A stretch of 64,000 nucleotides of DNA from NCBI GenBank assembly GCA_024699495.1, contig JAILPK010000045.1, positions 1-64,000 of the forward strand, in the 5' to 3' direction. The notes beneath the pieces were generated by a model. It worked only from the letters and a program-made list of their open reading frames with translations, ran no database searches and was not told where the DNA came from. Below, piece after piece: positions 55,701 to 64,000 of the stretch; the stretch's first letter is position 1, and each line of letters starts with the position of its first letter. Source of the stretch: Bacteroidaceae bacterium. Lineage in GTDB: Bacteria > Bacteroidota > Bacteroidia > Bacteroidales > Bacteroidaceae. Position numbers and translations under genes: made by a program.

Positions 55701-57351
55701 CAGCGGAGCTCTCGTCGGAAATACGACTCTCGTAAAGCGCGGCAGCGGCAAGCTGACAATAAACACAGACAATACTTACACCGGTGGCACAAGAATCAGC
55801 GGTGGCACAGTGGTAGTCACCTCTATAAGTAACGCAAACCAGGCTTATGGCCATCTTGGAGCCGTCAACACCTCGGCCAGTCGTTTTATAATAGAGAACG
55901 GAGCAGAGTTGCAGACGAGCGGTGTTGTAACCCAGGGCTCGCCAATGTATATGGTAACTGCCGAAGGCGGCGTAATCAACAACGCGGGTGACTTCGTGGT
56001 TAACAAGTCCATCGGAGGTACTTTACTTACGAAGAAGGGCAACGGATGGATGAAACTGAATACCAACAACACCGTGTCACGCTTGGTGATTGCAGCAGGC
56101 ACAGTGCAGTGTGTGAATTCCACGCAACCAGCTCAGACTGTCGAGTTCCAGGCTGGAATTCTTCTGGAGAATGCCGGCTCTTCATACAATATCGTTGTGC
56201 CAAAGGGCAAGACTGGTGTGCAGACCTTGGTTAATAATTCTTCTTACTCCAATTTAATCACTGGTGAGGGAACGCTGACTATCAACTGCCCAGTAGTGGA
56301 AGGGACTGGATGGTATGCTACACGCACTCAGATATGTGACGATTTCAGCCAGTTTGAGGGCGTTATCAATGCAGTTGCCACCAGCTCTAAGGATCCCGGC
56401 CCGCGCTGGACTCTCAACACCGCAAAAGGCATGCCGAAGGGTACTCTGAACATAGCCGACAACACTACTGTGCAGAATACAGGCAAGGTGTTTGCTATAG
56501 GGCGTGTCACCGGCAGCGGCAAACTTGGCGGTTATTCTTCATTCTCAAATGACGGAAGCAGTGGCACAAATACCTGGAAACTGGGCAATGACGATAATTG
56601 GGTCCTGAAAGCTATTATAACTTCAAATTCAAACTTCCTGAAGGTGGGAAGCGGAAAGATAAGCACGAATATAGCCAATGATAATACTGGAACTACTGTG
56701 GTCCAGGAAGGTGAACTCCACATCAGCGGCAACAACGTGAAACTCGGCACTGGAGCCCTGACCGTGAAGAAGGGAGCTGTCCTGAGCGGCGTTACAAGCG
56801 CCACCGGAGCACTAAGCAACAGCTCATATATCATTCAAGGCACCTTGCAGGTTGGTACTTCTGCGGCTTCGACTTCCGGCAAAATCAATTTCGGAGGAAC
56901 AAATGTCACGTTCGCCAACAACTCCGTACTTCAGCTCGGAATATTGTCAAACAGCACTTATATGACGCTGAACAATATCAACAAACTGAGCATCAATGCC
57001 ACCATCGAACTGCATTGGAGCGACAGCTGGACGCCGGTAGTGGGAGAGGAATATACACTCTTCACAGATGTGACCACATTGGCCGGAAGCCCGTCGCTCA
57101 GTTCTCTTGTTATTGATGCAGAGGCCGGACTCTATTGGGACGACTCGGATTTGGCTGCCAAGGGTGTAATCCGCGTTACTGACCAGGTCCCAGACGCTAT
57201 CCATGCCGTGAGCGCCAAGAATTTGGACAATTTCGACGGGCCTGTATATGACTTGAATGGTAGGGAGGTGGCTCCCAACTACCAGCGTGTAAGTGGCGCA
57301 CTCAAATCAGGAGTGTATATAATCAATGGTATGAAAGTTACAGTTAAATAA
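52771..57351 (+). CDS. PL11 rhamnogalacturonan lyase with passenger-type repeats and sorting tail
   Basis: A 1526-residue secreted protein. A signal peptide (1-20) is followed by a PL11-like eight-bladed propeller (about 21-635), opening 'RFMDNMDRGLVATIAMSG' and with repeated metal-site phrases such as 'DVDGDGQVELVCKRNF', 'DWDMDGKAEVLLRG' and 'DVDMDGRDEIVFGS'. After about 640 come autotransporter passenger-associated repeats ('LVKRGSGKLTINTDNTYTGG', 'LLTKKGNGWMKLNTNNT', 'LKVGSGKISTNIANDNTG'). The last 50 residues are a sorting-type tail ('VYDLNGREV...GVYIINGMKVTVK'). It cleaves the pectin backbone. It is first in a run with leuB and an InlB-repeat protein. Confidence 0.85.
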   Translation: MKRHFIILCCLMACVISMRAQRFMDNMDRGLVATIAMSGSGNYVSWRILGEEYYDVTYNLYANGSKIASNLRVSNYVHSTGNASTKYQVAPVVRGVEGEKCAEVTRWTGISNLVNGVGDNPHTGYLDINCQPAVNRNGEDVTSQYEFNDCVAADVDGDGQVELVCKRNFTGGVNDANNKKNFHRIEILKLNGTRLWWIDLGPNMMAGPDEQWDAVAYDWDMDGKAEVLLRGADNMYVHTATGHNIAVGNMNYYAPRTQYTCEGNEYLLYINGETGEPYGWDSSKDTFTPMAYPLKRYESGESQSLAVWGKDGDGGHRSTKHYFGAPYLDGRKPSIFLGRGCYTRHKFTALDVNPETHALTQRWYWSNNQGWGSPWFGNGYHNFGIQDVDMDGRDEIVFGSMIIDDNGKGLSTSGLGHGDAQHCSDLDPYRWGLEFFACNEDEPAMNYRNATTSEIYYRMQSTGDDGRALAGNFTNRYPGSIGKSSQTGVLSLTADRVIEGLEGYALNFRIYWDGDLCSEILDSPGTAKAAKIEKMGVGRIFNSEGHLNNDSKNNACLTGDILGDWREELLVANGTGMRLYTTSRPTTFRIPTLWHDHGYRNGMVWETIGYNQPPHPSFFLGEMEGITEAPPSLTTTGRELIANGGTIGADMNGKQVLVYENEDNSVAIADGAEPWVAVFNVPAWIQGMNASEVSSITAPKYTYYKCTATGGGFAGSTRLVKQGEGELILPAVAMKHTGNTDVWNGTLTFDGTLLNSTLWLNRHTTLNSKGSFRRIKAQYNSTIRPAGEGTIGTITIDTLNLGFGSRVVFDLSTNVNADQIATKVMTIETKSWQYGPKYLVPVFEFNIGTQNAPANGRYLLGTVENLTGNISNIALEGLGTSKKTVLSLEDGKLYLIVGDVRQAGSIIWNGNQSNLWDFGSSENFTLASDATATSEYFVTGDVVTFNDNAAKLSISLKGDLEPDSVIVDGEKNFSFTGSGALVGNTTLVKRGSGKLTINTDNTYTGGTRISGGTVVVTSISNANQAYGHLGAVNTSASRFIIENGAELQTSGVVTQGSPMYMVTAEGGVINNAGDFVVNKSIGGTLLTKKGNGWMKLNTNNTVSRLVIAAGTVQCVNSTQPAQTVEFQAGILLENAGSSYNIVVPKGKTGVQTLVNNSSYSNLITGEGTLTINCPVVEGTGWYATRTQICDDFSQFEGVINAVATSSKDPGPRWTLNTAKGMPKGTLNIADNTTVQNTGKVFAIGRVTGSGKLGGYSSFSNDGSSGTNTWKLGNDDNWVLKAIITSNSNFLKVGSGKISTNIANDNTGTTVVQEGELHISGNNVKLGTGALTVKKGAVLSGVTSATGALSNSSYIIQGTLQVGTSAASTSGKINFGGTNVTFANNSVLQLGILSNSTYMTLNNINKLSINATIELHWSDSWTPVVGEEYTLFTDVTTLAGSPSLSSLVIDAEAGLYWDDSDLAAKGVIRVTDQVPDAIHAVSAKNLDNFDGPVYDLNGREVAPNYQRVSGALKSGVYIINGMKVTVK

Positions 57352-57366
57352 ATCATCAAACTGAAT

Positions 57367-58434
57367 ATGAATTTGAAAATCGCAGTCCTGGCAGGCGATG
57401 GCATAGGACCTGAAATATCGGCAGTAGGGGTTGACGTTCTCTCTGCCGTTGCGGCCCGCTTCGGGCATAAAGTGACATATGAATATGCCATTTGTGGCGC
57501 AGATGCCATTGACAAGGTGGGGGATCCGTTCCCGGAAGAGACGTTCCAAGTGTGTATGTCAGCCGACGCTGTGCTCTTCTCAGCCGTGGGAGACCCGAAG
57601 TATGACAACGACCCCACGGCCAAGGTGCGCCCCGAACAAGGACTGCTGGCCATGCGCAAACGCCTGGGCCTTTATGCCAATATCCGCCCTGTTCAGACTT
57701 TCGACTGCCTCGTGCATAAATCTCCGTTGAAGGACGAACTGGTGAGGGGTGCTGATTTTATATGCATCCGTGAACTTACCGGTGGCATGTATTTCGGTGA
57801 GAAGTATCAGGACAATGATCGTGCGTATGACACAAATGAATATTCCCGCCCGGAGATAGAGCGCATACTGCGCGTCGGATATGAATATGCGCGGCGCAGA
57901 CGCAAGCACTTGACGGTAGTCGATAAGGCCAATGTGCTTGCTTCATCTCGCCTTTGGCGTCAGATAGCCAAGGAGATGGCACCTATGTATCCGGACGTTC
58001 TCACCGATTTCATGTATGTGGATAATGCTTCGATGAGGATGATTCAGGAACCAAAATTCTTCGATGTTATGGTTACTGAAAACACCTTCGGCGATATATT
58101 GACAGATGAAGGCTCATGTATAAGCGGCTCTATGGGCCTGCTCCCATCTGCCTCCACAGGCTCACATACTCCTGTATTTGAACCGATCCACGGCTCGTGG
58201 CCTCAGGCAAAGGGCAAGAATATCGCAAATCCTTTGGCTCAGGTGCTGTCGGTAGCTATGCTATTCGAATATTTCGGCCTCACAGCCGAGGGGAAGCTGG
58301 TTCGCGACGCTGTAAATGCGAGTCTGGATGCCAATGTGCGCACTCCTGAAATCCAGGTCCAGGGCGGTGAAAAGTATGGTACTAAGGAAGTCGGAGCCTG
58401 GCTTGTGGATTATATCAGCAGTCATAACTCCTAA
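57367..58434 (+). CDS. leuB: 3-isopropylmalate dehydrogenase
   Basis: Oxidative decarboxylation step of leucine synthesis. The 355-residue protein has '[11 protein letters not shown]', '[19 protein letters not shown]' (substrate arginine and tyrosine), '[14 protein letters not shown]', '[14 protein letters not shown]' and '[17 protein letters not shown]'. All active-site segments look intact and closely resemble Bacteroides LeuB. It is 15 bases after the PL11 gene and 20 before the InlB-repeat gene; leuA, leuC and leuD are not in the window. Confidence 0.95.
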   Translation: MNLKIAVLAGDGIGPEISAVGVDVLSAVAARFGHKVTYEYAICGADAIDKVGDPFPEETFQVCMSADAVLFSAVGDPKYDNDPTAKVRPEQGLLAMRKRLGLYANIRPVQTFDCLVHKSPLKDELVRGADFICIRELTGGMYFGEKYQDNDRAYDTNEYSRPEIERILRVGYEYARRRRKHLTVVDKANVLASSRLWRQIAKEMAPMYPDVLTDFMYVDNASMRMIQEPKFFDVMVTENTFGDILTDEGSCISGSMGLLPSASTGSHTPVFEPIHGSWPQAKGKNIANPLAQVLSVAMLFEYFGLTAEGKLVRDAVNASLDANVRTPEIQVQGGEKYGTKEVGAWLVDYISSHNS

Positions 58435-58454
58435 TAATAATTAATGTACATACT

Positions 58455-61400
58455 ATGAGACGAACACGTGTACTAACAATGATTGTTGCCCTGATTACGG
58501 CAACAAATCTCCTGGCACAGGAGGAAGACCTCTCTGCCTATTATGAAGCTGCACAGGCGTACCTGACTTCAGGTGCTATGTACAGAATCAAAACGGAAAA
58601 AGGAGGAACCATGTACTATCTTAACAGTTCTGGTTATTTGGTTTCTTCTACTTCTGAAGCTGCCACCTTTGTATTCTCAGAATCTCTAAATTCTGATGGA
58701 GCATACCAATCAGGTTGGGACTTAGGATGCAATTTCACCAATCCGAGCTTGAGTGGTGGAAGTACTGGTGATATTGTAAATGAAGGACACATTATTACAT
58801 ATTCTGATTCACGTGACCCATGGGAGCGTCAGGTGTTCTTTTTGAATGATGAAAGGTATGCTGTCCGAGCAACAAATGCCAATAGCACAAATTGGGGAGC
58901 AAATACATATTGGGATGTATTTGATGGAGTGTCCTCTACTCTGCCTGAAGCTGGATACTCACTAACTCCAGCTTATGTGTGGCAATTAGAGATGATAGAT
59001 AACACAACTTTCTTGGCTGACTCGCTTGCTGTGCTTAATGATGAGATAAATGCTTTGATTGTTATAATCGATAACCCCTCCACATATACGGATGATCAGG
59101 GTGTGGCAGATAACGTACGCACAAATCTTATGGCAATCCAAGCTTCAGATTATACAACTCTTGATGAGATAACTGAGGCTCGCAATCAGGTTAGGGCGCA
59201 GGCTAGAATATTCTTCGAGGGTATAACTGTGTTAGAAGACATCGATGTAACCAAATACTATATCACAAACTCAACGCCAACAGCAAGTTTTAATGGTTGG
59301 AATATTAGCGATGGTGCCACACCGGACGCTACGAACAATGTAGCTGAATACTGGAACAAATCTGGGGCTACCATCACTCAAAGTGTAACTCTGCCTGCGG
59401 GTTCATATCGTCTCTCTGTTCAGGCATTCACACGTACAGATATGTCTGCGCTCTTATATGCCAATACGGATCAGATGAATATCGTCACGGTCTCTAGTAC
59501 TGAGGTGAATAATAGGGCGCAGGCTGCTACTTGGTTCGATTCTGGCAATGGCGTTAATCAACTGTACTTTAATCTAAGTGAAAGTACCCCTGTCACAATC
59601 GGACTGAAAGCAGACGAGACTACCAGTGACCACTGGCTCGGTTGGCGCAGCTTCAATCTAGAACGTGTAGCTCAGACGAGCAATCCACAGCCTAATATAA
59701 ATACACATTATGTATATTATATGGTTGATGATACCATCTGGTACACAGATTCAGTCGAAGTTGGCACAACCATCGTTCCGCCAGCAGATACTCCTTTCAA
59801 GGACGGATTCACATTCACAGGTTGGAACGGCCTTGTTGATGTTATGCCGGATGCAGACGTGACGGCTATGGCTGAGTTCACTCAAACTAAGTTCGCCTTG
59901 ACTTGGATTCTTGAGGGCGGCGACGAGCCTTTCAACCAAGTGGATTCCCTGACGTTCGGCGACCCGATAACGACTCCTGCTGTTCCCGAGAAGGTCGGTT
60001 ATTCAGTCAGATGGGACAACGTGCCCGCAACGATGCCAGAAAGCGACATTGAGATTCATGGTTTCTATGAGGCCAGGAAGTACGCCATAACCTACTATCT
60101 TGATAACCAATACCTGCAGACGGACAGCGTCGTATATCAGGCGCCGATTACGCCACCGGAGGTTAACCCGGAACCGAATATAACGTTCAATGGTTGGCAG
60201 AATCTTCCTGAGTTTATGCCAGCTGAGGATCTGGTTATCTATGGCGAGACATCCGCGACCCGATATGCTCTTACTTGGATGCTCGAAGGTGGTGACGAGC
60301 CATACAACAAGGTGGATTCGTTGGTTTTCGGTGCCCCCGTAACTCCTCCGACAGATGTACCTGAGAAGGTCGGCTATTCAGTAAGATGGGACGGTCTGGT
60401 TGAGACGATGCCTGGCAACGACATTGAGATTCATGGTTTCTATGAGGCCAGAAAGTACGCCATAACCTACTATCTTGATAACCAAATCCTGCAGACGGAC
60501 AGCGTCGTATATCAGGCGCCGATTACGCCACCGGAGGTTAACCCGGAGCCGAATATAACGTTCAATGGTTGGCAGAATCTTCCTGAGTTTATGCCAGCTG
60601 AGGATCTGGTTATCTATGGCGAGACATCCGCGACCCGATATGCTCTTACTTGGATGCTTGAAGGTGGCGACGAGCCATACAACAAGGTGGATTCGTTGGT
60701 TTTCGGTGCCCCCGTAACTCCTCCGACAGATGTACCCGAGAAGGTCGGCTATTCAGTAAGATGGGACGGTCTGGTTGAGACGATGCCCGGCAATGACATT
60801 GAGATTCACGGCTTCTATGAGGCCAATAAGTACGGCATAACCTACTATCTCAACGGTGAATATCTGCAGACGGACAGCATAACATATCAGTCGCCGATTA
60901 CGCCGCCCGAGGTTAACCCTGAGCCGAATATGACGTTCAACGGTTGGCCGAATCTTCCCGAGTATATGCCAGCTGAGGACCTGACGATCTACGGTTATAC
61001 CTCAGAGACTCTCTATGCTCTCACTTGGATGCTTGAAGGCAGTGACGAGCCATTTAACCAAGTAGATTCCCTGACTTACGGAACTCCCATCACTACGCCG
61101 ATAGTACCTGATAAGGTAGGTTATTCAGTAAGATGGGACGGTCTGCCCGCAACGATGCCCGGCAACGACCTTGAGATTCACGGCTTCTATGAGGCTAACA
61201 GGTACCGTGTCAACTACTACATAGACAACATATTATACCAGACTGACAGCGTCACATATCAGATGCCGATAGAGACTCCGGAGGTTATGCCGCAGGAGAA
61301 CCAGACCTTCAGCGGCTGGAAGAATGTTCCCGATTTTATGCCTGCAGAAGACATTGATATCTTTGGAACTTTCTCCGCTACTCAGTACGCCTTGACATGG

Positions 61401-63611
61401 ATGCTCGAGGGTGGCGACGAGCCTTTCAACCAAGTGGATTCCCTGACGTTCGGCGATGCTGTCACTATTCCTGATGTTCCTGAGAAGGTCGGCTATTCAG
61501 TAAGATGGGACAACGTGCCCGCAACGATGCCGGGCAACGACCTTGAGATTCATGGTTTCTATGAGCCCAGAAAGTACAGTGTGACCTATTATGTCGATGG
61601 CAACTTCCTGCAGACTGACAGCGTCACATACCAGATGCCGATTCAGACTCCCGAGGTTATGCCGCAGGAGAACAAGACCTTCAGCGGGTGGCAGAACGTA
61701 CCAGAGCTGATGCCTGCCGAGGATCTGAATATCTATGGCTACTTCACCGAGACTCTCTACGCTCTCACCTGGATTGTTGAGGGCGGCGACGAGCCTTACA
61801 ACAGAGTCGATTCTCTGGCCTTCGGAGCCCCGATTATTATTCCGAAAGATCTCCCCGAGCTTACAGGCCACTCAATCAGATGGTCAGGTATTCCCGAGAC
61901 TATGCCGGGCGGTAATCTTGATATTCACGGTATCTTGGAGCCCAACAAGTATGCAGTCAACTACTACATCAACGGCGAGTACTTCCAGACCGACAGCGCC
62001 ACTTACGGCCAGCCTATTCAGACCATCGACGTTCAGCCGCAGCCGAATATGACCTTCAGCGGATGGATAGATGTTCCCGAGTTTATGCCTGCGCACGATG
62101 TCGAGATCAACGGCTCATTCACTACTACTATTGTCAAGCTGACTTGGAGAGTTGAGGGTCAGGAGCTGATAGAGATCACAGATAGCCTGACTATCGGCGC
62201 AACCATCACTCCGCCCACGAATATTCCTGAGCATGAAGGTTACACCTTCGCTTGGAACGAGTATCCCGCTACGATGCCTGCCTCAGACCTCACCGTCTTA
62301 GGCCACTACACTCCGAACTCGTATGTTCTGCGCTTCGTAATTGACGGAGTACAAATCGACAGTATCCTGGTTGCTTACGGTTCGAAGGCTGAACCCATTC
62401 AGGCACCAGTGCGCCAAGGCTTCACCTTCAACGGCTGGACGGGTCTGCCCGATTCGATGCCTGCCCACGATGTGACTGTTACTGGCTCTTACACCATCGA
62501 CGAACCGATTATCCGTGTCGATGATGTTGTTTATCAGTACGACGAGCAGTCTCAGGGCTACCAGATCTCAACCGTTGTTTATGACGAGGATGTCAAGGAG
62601 GTTACTATTCCGCAGGAGGTCAACGGTCACCCGGTTGTTGGTGTGGCTGAAGGCGCTTTCGCAGGAAAGACAGACCTGACCGTTCTGAACTGGAACAGCG
62701 AGGCTCCTGTTGATGCCAAGTGCTTCGGCACTCCCGAGAGCCACGGAAACCTGCTGGTATTCGCTCCCGCCGGAGTGGAGGTCAGCTATGCCGGTAACGT
62801 GATTCAGGACGGCGTCGCCGCCAATCTCACCCTCTACGACCAGCGTCCGTTCGCCAGCACGCAGGCCTTCACAGCCCACCGCGTCACCATCGTGAAGGAG
62901 TTCACCAAATCCACCTACCCGGGTGTTACTAGCGGTTGGGAGACCATCGTCCTGCCGTTCGACGTGCAGAGCATCGAGAGCGAGGAGAAGGGACGTATCG
63001 TGCCGTTCGGAGTAGATGAGGGAGACACGACCAATACCGATACACCTCACTTCTGGCTGGCTGAGATGACACCGACTGGCTTCGCCCGTGCCACCAGCAT
63101 CCGTGCCAACGTGCCGTATATCATCTCGCTGCCTAACAGCGAGAAATATACACCAGAGTATAATCTTACTGGCAATATAACCTTCGTGGCATACAACGTG
63201 ACTGTTCAGCCTTCATCCGGAGCCGTGGCTCAAGAAGGTCCGCAGTTCGGCTTGCAGCCCACCTATTCCGGCGCTCTGGCTTCCGATTCTGTCTTTGTTC
63301 TGAATGACGAACCTTACACTATAGATGGACACACCTATCCTGCCGGTTCTGTATTTGTGCGCAGCAGCCGTGCTGCCCGCCCGTTCGAAGCTTACACTTA
63401 TGCAAATGCATCAAGTGGCGGCAGCGTGAAGGGCTATATCACGATAGACGAGATGGCAACAGGCCTTCAGTCGATTCAAGGCTCAGCCCCCGGCATTCAT
63501 GCTGGCGACGGCTCTTTGTATGACCTGAGCGGCCGAGTCGTAGGAAATGGCACGCATACCCTGCGTAAGGGCCTCTACATCCGAAATGGCCAAAAGATTC
63601 TGGTGAAATAA
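58455..63611 (+). CDS. Giant InlB B-repeat surface protein with sorting tail
   Basis: A 1718-residue secreted protein. The signal peptide is 1-22. Residues about 30-190 form a domain seen in Prevotella-like surface proteins, then a jelly-roll-like module (about 265-410, 'YYITNSTPTASFNGWNISDG'). About 415-1360 is a tandem array of Listeria/Bacteroides-type (InlB B) repeats alternating two half-units around 'FNGWQNLPEFMPAEDL' and 'YSVRWDGLVETMPGND', with a 124-125-residue period. A leucine-rich-like segment ('EVTIPQEVNGHPVVGVAEGAF') precedes the tail 'LYDLSGRVV...GLYIRNGQKILVK'. Probably an adhesin or scaffold. Confidence 0.8.
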   Translation: MRRTRVLTMIVALITATNLLAQEEDLSAYYEAAQAYLTSGAMYRIKTEKGGTMYYLNSSGYLVSSTSEAATFVFSESLNSDGAYQSGWDLGCNFTNPSLSGGSTGDIVNEGHIITYSDSRDPWERQVFFLNDERYAVRATNANSTNWGANTYWDVFDGVSSTLPEAGYSLTPAYVWQLEMIDNTTFLADSLAVLNDEINALIVIIDNPSTYTDDQGVADNVRTNLMAIQASDYTTLDEITEARNQVRAQARIFFEGITVLEDIDVTKYYITNSTPTASFNGWNISDGATPDATNNVAEYWNKSGATITQSVTLPAGSYRLSVQAFTRTDMSALLYANTDQMNIVTVSSTEVNNRAQAATWFDSGNGVNQLYFNLSESTPVTIGLKADETTSDHWLGWRSFNLERVAQTSNPQPNINTHYVYYMVDDTIWYTDSVEVGTTIVPPADTPFKDGFTFTGWNGLVDVMPDADVTAMAEFTQTKFALTWILEGGDEPFNQVDSLTFGDPITTPAVPEKVGYSVRWDNVPATMPESDIEIHGFYEARKYAITYYLDNQYLQTDSVVYQAPITPPEVNPEPNITFNGWQNLPEFMPAEDLVIYGETSATRYALTWMLEGGDEPYNKVDSLVFGAPVTPPTDVPEKVGYSVRWDGLVETMPGNDIEIHGFYEARKYAITYYLDNQILQTDSVVYQAPITPPEVNPEPNITFNGWQNLPEFMPAEDLVIYGETSATRYALTWMLEGGDEPYNKVDSLVFGAPVTPPTDVPEKVGYSVRWDGLVETMPGNDIEIHGFYEANKYGITYYLNGEYLQTDSITYQSPITPPEVNPEPNMTFNGWPNLPEYMPAEDLTIYGYTSETLYALTWMLEGSDEPFNQVDSLTYGTPITTPIVPDKVGYSVRWDGLPATMPGNDLEIHGFYEANRYRVNYYIDNILYQTDSVTYQMPIETPEVMPQENQTFSGWKNVPDFMPAEDIDIFGTFSATQYALTWMLEGGDEPFNQVDSLTFGDAVTIPDVPEKVGYSVRWDNVPATMPGNDLEIHGFYEPRKYSVTYYVDGNFLQTDSVTYQMPIQTPEVMPQENKTFSGWQNVPELMPAEDLNIYGYFTETLYALTWIVEGGDEPYNRVDSLAFGAPIIIPKDLPELTGHSIRWSGIPETMPGGNLDIHGILEPNKYAVNYYINGEYFQTDSATYGQPIQTIDVQPQPNMTFSGWIDVPEFMPAHDVEINGSFTTTIVKLTWRVEGQELIEITDSLTIGATITPPTNIPEHEGYTFAWNEYPATMPASDLTVLGHYTPNSYVLRFVIDGVQIDSILVAYGSKAEPIQAPVRQGFTFNGWTGLPDSMPAHDVTVTGSYTIDEPIIRVDDVVYQYDEQSQGYQISTVVYDEDVKEVTIPQEVNGHPVVGVAEGAFAGKTDLTVLNWNSEAPVDAKCFGTPESHGNLLVFAPAGVEVSYAGNVIQDGVAANLTLYDQRPFASTQAFTAHRVTIVKEFTKSTYPGVTSGWETIVLPFDVQSIESEEKGRIVPFGVDEGDTTNTDTPHFWLAEMTPTGFARATSIRANVPYIISLPNSEKYTPEYNLTGNITFVAYNVTVQPSSGAVAQEGPQFGLQPTYSGALASDSVFVLNDEPYTIDGHTYPAGSVFVRSSRAARPFEAYTYANASSGGSVKGYITIDEMATGLQSIQGSAPGIHAGDGSLYDLSGRVVGNGTHTLRKGLYIRNGQKILVK
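60051..61919 (+). repeat. Tandem 375/372-base repeats inside the InlB-repeat gene
   Basis: Units begin at 60051, 60426, 60801, 61173, 61545 and 61920 (the GAGATTCATGG-like phase), with periods 375, 375, 372, 372 and 375. The first two units differ at only about ten positions, so they are a recent duplication; later units are more diverged. All period changes are multiples of three and keep the frame. Confidence 0.9.
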
Positions 63612-63814
63612 GCCCCACATATTCATATTACATCTGCCTCCGGCCGCCCAGCGCCAGCCACATCCGTAAACGGTAAACACCGCTCTGCGGCCTCCCAACC
63701 CTTAACCTTTACCCGCCGCCCCTCGCCATTCGGAGAGGGGTCGGGGGTGAGGCCATTAAAAACTCACATCCCAACTTGTCCACTAAAGTATCAACTCGTT
63801 AACTTGTCAACTCG
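63612..63814. repeat. Intergenic GC-rich and GTTGAC-type repeats
   Basis: 63718-63754 is the inverted partner of the GC-rich repeat at 23507-23536 (GGCGAGGGG...GAGGCC sense on the minus strand). 63775-63817 holds CAACTTGTCCAC, CAACTCGTTAAC and CAACTCGTCAA units. There is no gene and no obvious terminator between the convergent genes. Confidence 0.7.
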
Positions 63815-64000
63815 TCAATTTGAATTCTTAATAAACTCAAGGATTTCGGCAGCTTGTTTCACACTTGTGACAGGTCGTATGAGCATGGAGCGGCGCCCGT
63901 TAGTCTCTTCCAGTCGGCAGTCGGCCGGATGCATGGAGAAATAACTTATAATCTTTCCGAATGCTTCACTTTGGAAGAAGGGGCTATTGTCGTCCTTGAT
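63815..64000 (-). CDS. mfd: C-terminal fragment of probable transcription-repair coupling factor Mfd
   Basis: The last 61 codons of a minus-strand gene that continues beyond the window. The fragment contains 'SPFFQSEAFGKIISYFS' and 'CRLEETNGRRSMLIRPV', which resemble the C-terminal TRCF domain of Bacteroidetes Mfd. Only this part is visible, so the name is tentative. The stop lies inside a GTTGAC-type repeat tract. Confidence 0.5.
   Translation of the reverse strand: MKDDNSPFFQSEAFGKIISYFSMHPADCRLEETNGRRSMLIRPVTSVKQAAEILEFIKNSN

Noticed and set aside
60051-61919. CRISPR or insertion sequence at the long tandem repeats
   Set aside because: The 375/372-base units are in-frame protein repeats inside one open gene.

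Overview
This window is chromosomal DNA from a Bacteroidales bacterium, probably a gut or rumen lineage near Prevotellaceae or Muribaculaceae (the family is a low-confidence inference). The evidence is an N-succinylornithine-type carbamoyltransferase (argF'), a GH3-family protein beside acpP-fabF-rnc, the rpmH/PASTA/rluD/ddl block, a NigD-like lipoprotein, DUF4254, recurrent C-terminal sorting-type tails ending near 'GxYIxxGKKxxxK', and many promoters of the Bacteroidetes form TTTG-N19-21-TAnnTTTG. No phage, IS element, CRISPR array or rRNA was seen. One tRNA is present.

Layout. 1-3.8 kb: repeat-rich start, a hemolysin III/PAQR protein and an OPT oligopeptide transporter (minus), then a gene-free repeat tract. 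3.8-7.1 kb (minus): folP, the diadenylate cyclase cdaA and a solitary N6-adenine DNA methyltransferase in a tight operon. 7.2-16.9 kb (plus): murF-pdxB, acpP-fabF-rnc-GH3, a Big_5 lipoprotein and a DUF3108 protein. 17.2-21.6 kb (minus): a five-gene cluster of VTC-type polyphosphate polymerase, DUF4956 membrane protein, DUF2490 outer-membrane protein, a small tail-bearing secreted protein and a Cthe_2159-like carbohydrate-binding beta-helix protein. This is the best candidate for an undescribed system. 21.7-23.4 kb (plus): frr and rsgA. 23.8-31.1 kb (minus): GH2 glycosidase, tRNA-Met, a 54-residue ferredoxin, a DUF6055-type metallopeptidase and a rhamnogalacturonan acetylesterase. 31.1-40.8 kb (minus): argF', proA, proB, proC, an AMP-forming acyl-CoA ligase, an XRE-cupin regulator, argD, ackA and pta.

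41-42.6 kb (plus): a predicted structured small RNA and a membrane-bound AraC-type regulator. 42.8-46.5 kb (minus): lpxH, a DUF59 Fe-S assembly factor, radC, a GT2 glycosyltransferase and efp. 46.8-51.9 kb (plus): rpmH, PASTA protein, rluD, ddl, an acyltransferase and a NigD-like lipoprotein. 52-63.6 kb: DUF4254 (minus), then a 1526-residue PL11 rhamnogalacturonan lyase with a repeat-rich surface region, leuB, and a 1718-residue InlB-type repeat surface protein (plus). The window closes with the 3' end of a probable mfd (minus).

Working together: most genes are housekeeping (envelope precursors, fatty acids, translation, proline/arginine synthesis, acetate metabolism). The accessory layer is surface and secreted proteins, several directed at pectin (PL11 lyase, rhamnogalacturonan acetylesterase, GH2), with no SusC/SusD pair in view. 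Gene-free stretches are unusually rich in short-period direct repeats and in one dispersed hairpin-bearing element found at three loci.
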